A stretch of 64,000 nucleotides of DNA, taken from NCBI GenBank assembly GCA_003049465.1, contig PYSS01000137.1:28273-92272 (forward strand), given 5' to 3'. The translations under genes and the position numbers were made by a program. The notes beneath the pieces are model-generated. The model made no database searches, had not been told where the DNA came from, and saw only the letters and a program-made list of their open reading frames with translations. Shown here piece after piece: positions 10,713-22,339 of this stretch. This DNA comes from Magnaporthiopsis rhizophila (taxonomy: Eukaryota > Ascomycota > Sordariomycetes > Magnaporthales > Magnaporthaceae). How positions within the stretch are numbered: the stretch's first letter is position 1; each line of letters opens with the position of its first letter.

Positions 10713-11249
10713 CTAGTTCTCCGGGACAGCCCACATAGGAAAGGTGTCTCGAACCAATATGCCGTTCTCCGTGTACGGCTGCCCATTGTAGCGCCAGTAA
10801 ACGGATCCGTCGTTCGGCTCGATCTCACGGTCAAAGGCGCCGTCGCCCCCGTTCCCGGGGTGCTCGTAGCCGAGCGAGCCGGTGCCGTTGTCGAAAAGGG
10901 GCCGGCCCGAGAACAGCTCGCGAGAGGGCGCGTGGCCGGCGACGGTCAAGCCCGGGACCGCGGAGAGGCCCTGGCAGCGGCGGAAGCCCTGGACGAGCAG
11001 GCGGTAGAGAGCCTCGCGCATCGTGCAGCCGCCCGGGTTTATCCGCGGGACGACCCAGCAGTCGACCTCGCAATCCTTCTCGCGGACGGCGTCGAGAACG
11101 GCTGCGCGGAACTGCAGCAGCAGCATGGTTTTGCCGTCGAAGCAAAAGACCTGCATGCATCCATACTTGTGCGCGTACCTAGGTTTTCCGATTTGCTCGT
11201 TGAGCCAAAAATTTGAGATAGGGTAACAGGCTATAGGATAAGATATTTA

Positions 11250-11284
<35 letters not shown>

Positions 11285-11868
11285 GAGAGAAAGGGAGAGG
11301 AGGTTTGGTACGGACCCTCGAAGCTCTCTCGATAGCACCTTTGTCCGCGGGGATCCGCAAACGCCGGCTTGCCACTGGTCGGCGTCGATGAGATTCCTTT
11401 TAAATCCACCAATGACGAGCGGGTGCTTGTTGTTCCCAAACTCGTGCGAGTAGACGACGTCGACCACCTCTTGGTTGGAAGGATTCTGGCGCGACTTGGT
11501 CTCGCAAGTCTGCAAAACCATGGGGTGCCGGTTCCACGCGGCCAGGACGACGTTTGAAACCTCGGTGTGGAACCAGAGGGCCATGTCGGACTCGGAGTCG
11601 AGGCGGTGGCGCCGCCGGTTGGGCCGCTCGCCGAACACGTCCAGCCTCGGTTGGTCGTCGAGCATGGCGGGAGCAAGGCCGTGTCCCAGTCGGCGACGGT
11701 TACTTCCCCGACGCCATTTTGGCCCGGGCTGACGTAGATGTGCACGGACAGTCTGCTGATGGGTTCATACTTTCTGGCCCGATCCTTGTCCGTCCCCGTC
11801 CTGAGGCCCGTAAAGTGGACGTGGTTGGTTGGGTGCTCTTGGAGGAGCTGCCTGAACGGCACCGACAT
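10713..11868 (-). pseudogene. Conserved fungal protein of unknown function, frameshifted
   Basis: Minus-strand coding starts at an ATG at 11868 (MSVPFRQLL; an in-frame ATG lies at 11901). It reads through HVHFTGLRTGTDKDRARKYE and VADWDTALLP, then changes frame near 11660 into MLDDQPRLDVFG and continues to WQAGVCGSPRTKVLSRELRG. No splice site fits there, and one extra base in a C-rich run would join the frames. An intron 11315-11179 (donor GTCCGT, acceptor CCTAG), holding a 30-base T run, joins to YAHKYGCMQVFCFDGK and ends at 10713. The last exon has the conserved segment VDCWVVPR followed by a YRLLVQGFRRCQG helix, known to me only from unannotated proteins of other filamentous ascomycetes. 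Function unknown. The kinase-like gene lies just upstream on the same strand. Confidence 0.6.
11251..11280 (+). repeat. Homopolymer A30 (inside an intron)
   Basis: Thirty consecutive A on the plus strand, which become a poly-T tract in the intron of the minus-strand gene at 10713-11868. Similar tracts occur at 18224-18242, 43634-43708, 44301-44334 and 48082-48119. Confidence 0.95.
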
Positions 11869-11989
11869 GGTTGATGACTTGCGAGGGAGGAACGAGAACA
11901 CAATCTGCCGTCTATAAAAAGATTCTGCACACCCAACAGCTCCCTACTCGCCTAGGGATCTGCTTGCTCGAAGCGCGGGTCTGGGAGCC

Positions 11990-12910
11990 CTAGTTTGGTA
12001 GTGTCAGCGTGGGCAAAACTCGGGTTATCGTTCCACACCGAATGGACTCACGGTGATTCGCTCGTTTTGGATAGATTCGCCGATGGCAAGGGAGGACGCC
12101 CCAGGGGATGCCGTTGGGAAAGCGATTATGGCAGTTGATATACTGGCGCATGGCACGATTGACACGAGTGACAAGAGTGATAACGCGGTCCGCTACACCC
12201 CCGTCCTTGTCTATTCGCACCGCCGAGTCGAAATCGATGAGCATGATCGTCGCCGCCAATAACAAGTATATTGTCCAATTTCACATCGCAATGGTCGACG
12301 CCAGCCTCGAGGGTGGCCTCGACCGCGTCCGTCATCATCTGCTCGAGCTTGTCGATGGGAAGCGAGCCCACCTCGGGTTCGTTTAGCAAACGCCCGCCGA
12401 CGTCAGCCATGATGAGCCCCCGCCTCGTCACCCCGTCCGTGCCGGGGTGCTTGATCTGGCCGTAGAGCTTGGGCACGACGCGTCCGGCCAGCGGGGCCAG
12501 GAGCCCGTACATGTCGACCTCGTTGTCGAATTTCTCCTCCCAACCGGGCTTTTCTCTCTTCATGAAGAGGCGGTCGGGGAGGAACCATTCAGGCCATCGA
12601 CTTTCCAGGCACTTCTTCCACGTCGGCGGGAGGAGGCGTGACAGGCGACCCAAAAAAGAGCTCAGCGTGCTCGGCAGCACGCGCAGGAACACCACGTGCG
12701 GATGGTGATCGCATATCTCGCCGCGCGCCGCAACGCGCCGGGTGCCGAGCCAAAAGTCCTGTTGTTCCGGAACAGCGTGTTAGCACGAGAAGGGCTGCCA
12801 GCGTCCCGGGGGCTGAGGTGACTGACGAGATCGGCTTCTGTGTCGCCGTCGCCGCCATCGACGTCGCGACCAGAGCCGGGTGAGAGCAAGAGCTGTAGGT
12901 TGAGACGCAT
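11990..12910 (-). pseudogene. Atypical protein kinase-like protein, frameshifted
   Basis: Exon 1 is 12910-12827 (start MRLNLQLLLSPG). An intron 12826-12759 has a GTCAGT donor, a GTGCTAAC branch site and an ACAG acceptor, and exon 2 continues at 12758 with DFWLGTRRVAARGE. Kinase-core features follow in order: FMKREK with a candidate lysine, NEVDMYGLL with a candidate glutamate, LYGQ, LIMADVGG, a catalytic-loop-like DHCDVKLDN, and after a frame change LIDFDSA in place of the DFG segment. The frame change near 12250 has no splice signal, and removing one base in 'ggcggcgac' would restore it. All core residues (K, E, D, N, D) therefore exist but in two frames. It is either a recent pseudogene or a sequencing error. 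Fungal kinase-like proteins of this type are lineage-specific and of unknown substrate. Confidence 0.65.
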
Positions 12911-13039
12911 CGCGGCGAGAGTCGTCTGAAGAAGCAAAACAGTGGAGTGCGAGGTCGCGCGTAATTAAAGGGGCGGCTAAACCCAGACCCACTAAAATGT
13001 CATAGGGGATCAGTGTATCCGTGGTAGCACACACACACG

Positions 13040-13165
13040 CACAGCACCAACCTACAACGTGACCATGGCCAGCGGCGGCCACCCAAGTACCCCTGGCAGA
13101 CAGGCAAGGCAAGATTAGGCGGTTGTTGGAACTTTTTATATAACGCGCCACCATGTTACAAACAG
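13040..13165 (-). repeat. Dispersed repeat, family 2, copy 2
   Basis: Contains 'acaacgtgaccatgg', 'acccaagtacccctggcaga' and 'acgcgccaccatgttac', as in the copies at 10.4 and 39.9 kb. Directly after it, 13210-13285 ('ttccccatccgagccgtttc') matches the DNA just upstream of the PD-(D/E)XK-like gene at 34184. This is another 5'-flank remnant of that family without its coding part. Confidence 0.65.
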
Positions 13166-13540
13166 GCCTTCTGCTCACTGAACCTTCTACCTCCGGGTCG
13201 CCATCCACCTGCCACCTGGCTTCCCCATCCGAGCCGTTTCCTGTGCACCACCCCCTCTCCCGCCTACAAAGGTAGTCATCCACGAAAACCATCCTGCTTG
13301 GCGTCCAGCACGGGTTAGTGTGGGTTAGTAAGCATCGCCGCTGCAGCTCAGGCCCGCCTCACCCCTGCTCGGTGATGCTCAGGGATCTAATCACCTCCAC
13401 CACCCTTTTGGGAAGAATGCATGGCAACGTCCCCTTCGCAACCAACATCGCCTCGTCCTTCCACGACTTTGGTCAACTTTACGCGATGTATGCCACGGGC
13501 GAGGAGTTGGCCGCCGCCGCCGGGATGGGGGACGGGTGCA

Positions 13541-13570
13541 GGAGGAGGAGGAGGAGGAGGAGGAGGAGGA
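13541..13570 (+). repeat. (GGA)n microsatellite
   Basis: Ten uninterrupted trinucleotide units in an otherwise featureless intergenic stretch (13286-13870). Confidence 0.95.
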
Positions 13571-13869
13571 GTATATTTAACGTCGGTGAGTCGGGATCTA
13601 CCAGTCCCTGCCTCCCGAGGGGCATACGACATGCTAGCGCTACCTAAGCTAAACATTAGGCTACATGTTGCTATCCGGCGGCTAGCAGAGTTAAACGCGA
13701 AGGCACACGGAGGTCGGGCCGTATTCCGGCGCTCCTTGATAGTGAGCGGGCGATCGGCTGTAGGGCGTATATATACGCCGGGGCGTTGTAAGCGCTGCGG
13801 GTGGTAGTAGTGCGACTAACCGAGATAGACACCAGTGGTCGCGAGGTTAATCCACCGACTAAATTTCGA

Positions 13870-14041
13870 TACGTTATAAATCCAGCAGAGCACTCCAGTG
13901 TAAATTGCCACACGGGAACTACCACCATCTAACAAATATTAGCTAAACTTTTTTCCACATTCTTAGGCCTTCTATTTGCCACGTCTTAAATATATAAGTG
14001 AGGGCAAGCAGTAGGTGGTGGGTTAGGAGGTGGTAAAATCG
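13870..14041 (-). repeat. 3'-flank module shared with the NLR gene
   Basis: This is the segment immediately downstream of the stop codon of the ankyrin gene at 14042. It is similar over about 170 bases to 435-604, the equivalent position after the NLR stop, and both genes end in ankyrin repeats. It is probably a 3' UTR that was duplicated together with the ankyrin array. Confidence 0.75.
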
Positions 14042-17000
14042 TTATTTAAGAAGCCTTACAACGGCCACGTGCCCTCTCTTCGCGGCACAACGCAGCGGCG
14101 TGTACCCGTTGCGGTCCTTCGCCTCCTTATCGGCGCCCGCCTCCATAAGCAGCCTCACAATGGCCTCATACCCTCTCTCCGCGGCATAACGCAGCGGCGT
14201 GCGCCCGATGCGGTCCTTCGCCTCCTTGTCGGCGCCCGCCTCCACGAGCAGCCTCGCGACGGCCTTGTGCCCTCCGAGGTGCAGCGGCGTGTACCCGTAG
14301 CGGTCCTTCGCCTCCTTATCGGCGCCCGCCTCCACAAGCAGCCTTGCGATGGCCACGTGCCCTTTTTTTGCGGCACAATGCAGCGGCGTGCACCTAAAGT
14401 GGTTCCTCTCCTGCATGCGCCCGATATCATCCCTCGCCTCCTTATCGGCGCCCGCCTCCACAAGCAGCCTCGCAACGGCCTCGTGCCCTCTCTCCGCGGC
14501 ATAACGCAGCGGCGTGCGCCCGAAGCCGTCCTCCGCCTCCTTGTCGGCGCCCGCCTCCACGAGCAGCCTCGCGACGGCCTCGTGCCCTTCCCCCGCGGCC
14601 AGGCGCAGCGGCGTGCGCCGGAAGCCGTCCTCCGCCTCCTTGTCGGCGCCCGCCTCCACGAGCAGCCTCGCGACGGCCTTGTGCCCTCTTTCCGCGGCAT
14701 AATGCAGCGGCGTATACCCGTTGCGGTCCTTCGCCTCCTTGTCGGCGCCCGCCTCCACGGCGAGCAACTGAACCACTTCCGCCATTCCCGCTATCGCTGC
14801 TAGATGCAAGGCAGTCCTGCCGTAATGGTCTCGTAGCTTTTTGTTCGCGTCTTGCCATAGAGACTTAACAATGTCCTTATGCCCATTATATGCAGCCCAG
14901 TATAATGGAGTGGTTCCCGAGGCGTCCATGACATCAAGAGCTGCTCCTGCCTCAATCAACTGCCTCACCACATCGAGATGGCCATTCATTGCTGCACAAT
15001 GCAGCGGCGCCACTCCATCTCTGCCACGCACATCCAGTTCTGCGCCTTCTCGGAGGAGATTCTGTACGATTGAAATCTCACTGCGCTGGCAGGCATAATG
15101 CAGCGGCGTCCATTCGAGAAGGTCTCGGGCATTGATATCTGCTTGAAGTTTCAGCAGTACTTTGGCGGTATATGCGGATCCTTTCGCTGTGGCGTAATGG
15201 AGTGGCATCCATCCGAGAAGATCCTGGGCATTAACGTCTGCTCTTTTGTCGAAATTATCCCCGGGATTCCACCACGAGCTCGCAGCATGCTGATGCAGTG
15301 CCGTAAAGTTGAATGTGTCGGGGTAACCTGTGTCTTCTACCCAGCCAGACCGGGCCTCCTGCACAGGGACACATATCCAAAAACGGCCCTGTTTCTCATA
15401 TAAGCTCATAAGGCCTGACAAAACCCCCCGGCCAACAATCCTCAGCTCCTTTTCGAGATCCGATTTTAGCTTTTTTAGTTCCGAGATATCTCCTCCCTCG
15501 TACCGTTGAGCTTCTCTCAACTCGAAAGCTCGAGTGATGGTCCTCAGATATTCCATCAACACGGCTGTAGCCTTAGTGGCAATGCCACTCTGTTCCGGGA
15601 ATGTCTTTGCTACTCGAAAGAGCCACAAATATGCGTCACCAGCCTGTTTCCAATGCTGCAGCTGCTCGTGTCGCTTGGCATGTTGTCGCGCCAGCTCGAC
15701 AATCTCGTCAGCTTGCGGAAGCTTCTGCTGCGCGCTCAGTGGGGGAATTATGGCCAGGTAGATTTCTTCCAGACTTCCGAGTCCGGTGGTTTGGATGTCC
15801 TGAGCCATCTTGGAAAGCCGGCTGTTGCGTAGTGCAATCGATTGCCATGTTGAATCGCCACTTTCACCGTCTCTCTGTGCAGGCCGTACATCTGCCCTGT
15901 CCTCTATTCGCTCCATCGTTTTAGCCGCAGCCCACATGAAGGCGGAGAACATGTGCTGGGCGTATAGTGTCTTCAAAGGACTGTATGATTCGACTGCCAA
16001 GGGAGCATCTTCGCAGGGGGATTTTGGAGACTTTCGCTTGTACAGATACATGTCAATATCTGCGGGAGGAAACCTGACGCCGGACGCGAATCCGACAATC
16101 CGGTGGCTCTCCACCTCCATTATACTGCTGTCGTTATCCGATTTAGTGTCATCAATCTGGATGACTCTGGCGGCACCCTCAGGCATCCACCACTGGAGGT
16201 CTCGATACAGAGCCGCCGTATGCGAGCCTAGAAGTCGGAGGCTAGGCTTTGCGGACGTCTCTTTCCGCAGCCACGCGTCGTCTTTGGGCCTTTCTCCGCC
16301 GCCATTTCCTTGGGTCTCCCTGGCGTTTTCATCGTCTGGGGACTCTTTCTCATCGTTCTCCTGCTTGTCGACGGAGTAAAGCCACAACGAGAGCGCTGCT
16401 TCGATCTCGTCGGAGTAGGCTCTCCACCTCCCGCCACGCCGTTTGACATGAAAGGGTATCGACTCGTAGTCGGGCCGTTCAAGAGACCAGAGAGCCTTAA
16501 GGGACCAGGTGAACTCCCCGCCCGCAGAATCAGGGCCGAAGAGGGCATCCATCGTCTCCTCGATCGCGCGGGCCAAGGATATGGCTTCTGTGGATGCTGG
16601 TCCGTGCCAGTTGGCAAGCTCACCAAGATCTCTCCGTATATCCATCACCCTGTGGGCATTTGACCAGGAACCGGAACCTTTGCCCTGGGCCGGGTCAATG
16701 CGCGCCGGATCTTCCACCGCTGCGATTCTCCAGTCCCAATGACCGCTGTCCGCCCAAGGTCTGCTGCGTTTGTCCCATTGTCCATCGTCTTTGGGGGGGT
16801 GCAGCCAAGGGGCGTTCGCGTCCTTCCCTCCGAGGGTCATGGCCAACCAATCTAGCTCATGCCCGGGGACAAGTGGTAGGGCCTTTGGATTTTCTGCGAG
16901 ATTGCGGCGGACCCATGCCCTGAGAATAGTCATCAGGACTGTTGCGCCAAGTTGAGTAACCGAGGCCGACCAGTGCATCGCGCGCAACCCGGTGAACTGC

Positions 17001-18398
17001 ACGATGAAGCCGCTGATGCTGACAAATACGCCAACGACTGTTACAAGTTCTCCGACCTTGATTCCCAAGCCTCCGACTCTGATCTCTTGCTTCTGTGGGC
17101 TGGCTCGGTGAGAAGTCGTGATTAGAGGTTGTGGCTTCGGAGGGAAAATCGCAAATGGCTCAAATGCCTGGTCGTTGACGGTCCCAGATCTCTGCAGCCA
17201 TACAACTCGAGCCTCCATCCCATCCTTTGGACGGTACCTCGTTTCCGACGTGCTGCTCTCGACAACGTGAGAGCAAACCAGCATGCCAGCGACCAAGAGC
17301 AGCGCACCAGCCGCAGTACATGGAAAGGCATATTCGGCGACGGGGTTTCCATCCTTGAGGAACATGAGGAGGCGGCTGGCAAATCCAGAATAGACGAGGA
17401 CGCCGAGCTGAAGAACAGTACCGCATGCGGCGACTATATATAGCTCTCCCCTGCCTACTTGGTTGTGAACATTGAGGGTGAGGTTTGGTGTCTGGGCTTC
17501 CATATTCCGAATAACGGCATGCACTTTCTGCGGCATCTGTGCAGAGGGGCTTGGTGGAGCATTCTCAGGGTCCGGGTTCGGCAGGGCACCCTTGCCGAAA
17601 ATGCCGTGTTGAATGGCAGACTTCAACTGGGAGGCGAGATTGGATCGATAAGCATCTCGACGTTGGTGAAGACGGTCGTCGAATACAAGGTCTCGAATGG
17701 TAGGCTCTGAGAAAAGGGTTAGACTAAAAGCAACAAAGTCGGACGGATGGGCGTACTGACGGTATTCTGGCAAACACTCTTCGGCACCCCTCAGTCTCAT
17801 AATCTCTGGACTAGCCTCCTGGTCACTGACCGAATCACTTTCTGTTCTACTCGTTGAGCCAGTCTGCCGAGTCGTTGCCCGCGACTGCTCTCCATTCTCC
17901 CCGCTTCCCTTGCACGACAGGATAATGAATTCTAGAATCGGACCTTTACCCATTACTCTAACAATCTCCTGGCCGTTCCAGAGCTCGCATACCTCATGCG
18001 AGGTAGAGGACATCAGCTCGGACTCGGCGACGGCGCGGCTTTCCCTTGCCCTACCAATGATGGCCTTAAGCCACGAAGGGCCGCCAACTCTGATCGCACC
18101 GACAATAGCGGTAATTATGCCCAGGGGAGCCATTGCCAGTATGATATTGTCAGCCCAGCCTGTCGACTGGCTCATGAACTGCATGGTGACCCGTTCTCCG
18201 AAAAGCGCCAGCAGCCTGACCGCAAAAAAAAAAAAAAAAAAACATTAATATACGAGCTAGAATAGGGTATGACAGTCAGACGTACGGCGCCAGATCCGAG
18301 AATAAATTATTGGCAAAATCATCTCCGGCATCAGCTGCGGCAACGTATCCCGCGGACAGCAGAACGAGGAGGAACTTCAGGTTCTCGGCCGCCGACAT
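14042..18398 (-). CDS. Membrane-spanning ankyrin-repeat protein
   Basis: Exon 1 is 18398-18286 (start MSAAENLKF). The intron 18285-18216 has a GTACGT donor and a T19 tract before its GGTCAG acceptor. Exon 2 runs from 18215 to 14042, giving about 1428 residues. A second in-frame, stop-free intron is likely at 17760-17707 (GTCAGT donor, CTAAC branch, CTCAG acceptor). Hydrophobic segments lie near residues 61-79, 296-315, 335-352, 428-445 and 456-473, followed by a large region without a recognised domain and, from about residue 1030, about 12 ankyrin repeats. The first five repeats are diverged. The last seven (core GADKEAKDR) are nearly identical at DNA level, one shortened and one with an insertion. 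It has no NACHT domain. This architecture is common in filamentous ascomycetes, but its role is unknown. The repeats and 3' flank resemble the NLR at 605-4762. Confidence 0.87.
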
Positions 18399-19136
18399 GT
18401 TGCGGGTCGGTGGGGGGAAAAGGCGAGTACGCGAGCAGGCAGATCAGATCTTGACGGTCAGGTTGGGAAATTTCTTCAAGATTAACAGGACAATGGACGC
18501 AATTGATGACGGCGGCGGAACAAATGTTGGCCGCGGTGCGCAAGTTCGCTGAGTTTTAGTACACATATGGTACGGCGGGGAGCAATGCATCTAATTAAGA
18601 GCTCGTGCTGCAGGTCAAAACAGGACGCTTCTCTCTGACTGGCAGCCAGCCAGTAAACAGTGATCCTCGCCAAGGGCGAATTTTCTGACCTTGGCGTGAC
18701 CATCATTCCCCAGGTTGCCCAATGAGGCGGAACTCTCCTCCAATCGTTTCCAAGTCTTGTGCAGCTGACGAAACTATTGGTTGTGATATGCAAAGTGCAT
18801 TTTCGCTGGCGCCTCTTGGAAACTAACCCTCTTTAAACGACGTGACGATCCACAGCCCTACTCGCCCGGGCCTGCATTCTGTCGGCGAATAGTCACCCAC
18901 CACCTGTTCTCCGCATGAGATATGGGCCCTCCCAGATGTTCTGCAGCCTGAGGACTAATTCGACGCGTCATCTGTCGCATGCGTCTTTTTTCGCTCTTCG
19001 AGTTCTCCTATGTATCCTCAACCGCTCTCAGGCACGGCTAGGTACATTCCCCGTTTGCCTTCGATTGCCCCACCATAAGTGTGGGCTGGCTGTCCAGCGC
19101 CAAATCCGCGGGTGCCGCGAAAAAGTTGGGCCAGTC
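18399..19136. other. Intergenic, no feature seen
   Basis: Promoter side of the ankyrin membrane-protein gene. No coding similarity or repeat recognised. Confidence 0.3.
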
Positions 19137-19330
19137 AGCTCTGCTTCTGTGGCGACGCACACACACAACGGCCGTGCAATCGAGTGCAACCAGTTAAAAA
19201 TATTATCAGCAGCCTTGCATTCAATCAACCAACTCGATACAACCGGATGCACACCTGCCAGCGGCCCAGGTGGCGACAAAAAGCACTTTTCCCCCCTGCA
19301 CGTTTCCCCCTTGCACGATCCCGCGATAAT
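19137..19330 (+). repeat. Dispersed TGCA-rich repeat, family 1, copy 1 (partial)
   Basis: Shares 'gccgtgcaatcgagtgcaac', 'cagccttgcattcaatcaac', 'gatacaaccggatgcacacc' and 'cagcggcccaggtggcga' with 30165-30600 and 36738-37085. This copy lacks the left part. No open frame spans the family, so it is either non-coding or fully decayed. Confidence 0.85.
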
Positions 19331-19504
19331 GACCCGCTCGTCCTCCCCCGCTCTTGGGTGTGTAGGTGGTGCTCCGTTGGGATGTAGGTGCAATTGGGTC
19401 GGAAATGGAATGCGCAAGATCAGCGGCAAACTACCGGTAATACACGCGCAAACAAAGGGTGCACTGTGTGCAAACAAAACGCAAATCCGTGCATAGGCCA
19501 CCCA

Positions 19505-19750
19505 CATAGATTCTACGCTCTGTATGATTGAGGCCTTTTACCAGGCCCGGGGTTGGTATACCAAGATTAGCGTATTACATATAATAGACTCCGGCTAATT
19601 TTGTCCCTATTGCAGGTAACCGCATGCGCATAGCTTCATTTTTGATCAAATGCGGCCCTTTTGAAATGGGGGTGTTTGGTTGTGGTGAGTGTGGCCCATG
19701 CACGGATTTGCGTTTTTTTTTGCACATTATTTTATCGGAAGTGTGGGCCT
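19505..19750 (+). repeat. Dispersed repeat, family 3, copy 1
   Basis: Matches 25380-25625 over about 240 bases, with shared words 'ttttgatcaaatgcggccct', 'gtggcccatgcacg' and 'accaggccc'. No terminal repeats or coding frame were found. Confidence 0.8.
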
Positions 19751-19796
19751 GCCCCTCGCGGTCGGACAACCGACGCCGATCCTCTGTCAGGCCAGG

Positions 19797-20241
19797 CGTC
19801 CCCACCTCGGAATCTGCCCTGCGCCGGCCCCTCCCGCAAACGCACTGCAGGCTCGTGGAGACGTCCTGCAGTCAGCCGTAGCAGTGACCGCACCAGCCAC
19901 AGTCCTTGTCATGAGAGAGTAGTCTCTCGCCGCCGTCTCCCCAGTCCAGTCGTTGACACGCAGCTTGGGAAGACCGAGCCCCGAGGGAGATTGCTGGCCC
20001 ATTTTTTTCTTCTTCCAAGCTTTCTTCTTGCCCTTGCTGTTCTGCCGACCCTTGTCGCTCTTTGTAATCTCGTTGTCCTCACTGGGCCCTGTGGCCTTGA
20101 CGAACACAACCAGCAGGTTCCGTATAAAGCTCGGCTGAAGATCGGTGACGCTTCCGCCGTCATTAGCCCGAACCAGCTGTTTACTTTCCGCCTTGATTTC
20201 AATGCTTTTGCCAATGGCACTGGCTTACACAAGCAGCCATG
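19797..20241 (-). pseudogene. Possible coding relic, unidentified
   Basis: A minus-strand frame open for over 100 codons starts near 20241. It holds SIEIKAESKQLVRANDGGS, then FIRNLLVVFVKATG, and a lysine-rich segment GKKKAWKKKKMG. The first half looks like a folded domain and the second like a basic tail. I cannot identify a family or a convincing start, and flanking DNA is repeat-rich. Confidence 0.3.
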
Positions 20242-20451
20242 CCGAGCATAAGAGACAGCAAAATTGACCGCAAATTCTAAAAGTCCTCAACCTACAATAG
20301 AAAATAGGAACCGATTCAACCACTTTAATGCCCCAGGCGGTCATAAATATCAAGATCACCCCTCGCACGCGTTCTTATTCCGGAGCCTCCCGGCCATTCC
20401 CAACCGCTAGAAAAGCCCTCGGACGAGGCGCGCCACGACGAAGATGCAAAG

Positions 20452-21968
20452 ATGGCCCCGGGATATACGGTCGGGCAACTGTTTGCCATGGACGACACTG
20501 CCCTTGTCCAATACATGGTAAGCAATCGGGATGCTCAGCACCTGCTCGACATTACAAACATTACCGATTGGGACGCAACACCCGAAGCTCAGCAAACGGA
20601 GCTCCTCGAGAGATTAATGTAATAACCCTGGGCCCATATTATATTGATAATTGCTGAAACCTGCGCAGCCGCCTTGGTCCACAGGCCATAGCACCCCGGT
20701 TTATCGATTCTGACCAACTTGTGTCAAAGCTGAACGCCATATCTCGCCCGGGGGTGGAAACGCCGTTGCGAGAAGCCGAACCCTCATCGCCGCAGCTTGC
20801 ACGGCCGGTGTCACTATCGCCCCAACCCGGTGCTGGCAAAGTCCACCAGATCCGGTGCTACCACGCACTCATCAACAATGGCGGCCGGCCGCCTTGCTCG
20901 CTAGAGGTCTTGGACGAGATTTACAAGCGCCCTGCCGAATACATCGAAATACTGAAACCGTGGCTGGGGGATCCGACGTCCTCCCTGAGTCCAGATGATC
21001 TGGGCGTCTTTTCGCGTCCGTTGAAGCGCTGGAAGGAATTTCGGAGGTGGCAGTCCGACAACCGCGGAGTCGGCATGACGGATGACGAGGACCTGGCGGA
21101 TTTTCGGGACGAACGGCGGCGCTACTTCGAATCTGCCGGGCTCGGACAAATGACGACCGCACCGAATTACTGGACTATCGAGGAAATGTGGCAAAAGGAA
21201 CGGCGCAACCGCCGGTGGGAGCGAGACAACTTCAGGGAGGTCCGCGGCGGGAGCTTCGACGAATATGCCGAGGCTGCACGCCGCCGCTTACGCGAACATG
21301 GCTTTAGAGAGGACTTCCAACTGCTTGAAGACCCGGCACAGCAAGGTGAACGAGTGACGTGGATCGAATACCTCGAGTTTGAGCACTGGTGGCTCGACAG
21401 GCGCGCCAGGTCCGTCCAGCGCTGCCAGCAGCGGCGCAACGCGATATGGAAGGAGCTTCTGCGGTCGGGGGTCCTGAGAGATGGTGAGACGGAAGAGGAT
21501 CTGCTCGGTCCCGAGGTCCAAAGTCCGCAGATCGAGCCGCCACCACTCGGTGAAGAAAGGCACCGACGCGGTTCGCAAAGCGCATTACGCAATGATCTCA
21601 TTAACCGATTTATTCAAAATAGAGAGGCTCATCGCTGCGTGGAGGCATACAAATCCAGCCAGTTGCTCCTAGTGGAATGGGCTCGAGGTCAGATGCCGGG
21701 GACGCCGGAGAAAAAGCTCGAGGCACATACCAGGAAGCGAAGTCGCCAGTGCGACAACTTGGCGGAAGAGCCCACGGAGCAGCCGACGGCGAAGAAGCAG
21801 AAGCAGCAGAAGGAGGACAAGGAGAGCGCCGCACGGCGGAAGGCGTCATTGCGGATTAAAAAGGATGGCTGCGGAACTGGAGTGTCCAGTACAAAACACA
21901 CGGGCGCCGAACAAGAAGGGGTTTCGACGCAGCGCCCGTATCAGGGGACTTTGGACAGGCACACATAA
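20452..21968 (+). CDS. Conserved uncharacterised fungal protein
   Basis: Exon 1 is 20452-20618 (start MAPGYTVGQLF), followed by an intron 20619-20668 (GTAATA donor, CTGAAAC-type branch, GCGCAG acceptor). Exon 2 runs 20669-21968, for 488 residues in total. The central third has conserved tryptophan/charged segments typical of a widespread but unnamed ascomycete family: WKEFRRWQSDNRG, FQLLEDPAQQGERVTWIEYL and FEHWWLDRRARSVQRCQ. The C-terminal 100 residues are lysine/arginine-rich (KKQKQQKEDK), with a predicted charged helix and possible nuclear localisation (inference). No catalytic motif is visible. Members I recall are multi-copy, lineage-specific and unassigned. The gene looks intact. Confidence 0.75.
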
Positions 21969-22339
21969 TGGTCAGGTACTACGATAGTCACTCAAGCATC
22001 TGCGGGATATAATCCATGGCAACTTTCGCCCGTCTGGTCTGGGCCCGCAAACGTCTGCAGGCGTTGCTGCGCTGCAACATGTATTAAGTTTAGGGCCTCC
22101 CCGTTGAAAGTACACTGTCGCGTTGAACGGTACGGGTGACTGACTTTCGTCTTGCTGATCGTCGTTATCATCGTAAAGATATGGGGGGAAACGGGGCTCC
22201 TTGTGAGTGGCTTGGTACGGGGGTATAATCGTCAACACCAACAAAGCTCTATTGCGGATGCGGACCAGACGCTTCCTCATGGACGTCGAGTGTTGAAGGG
22301 AACTCGTTACAGTCCACGAATGTATCAGGACTCGAGCCT

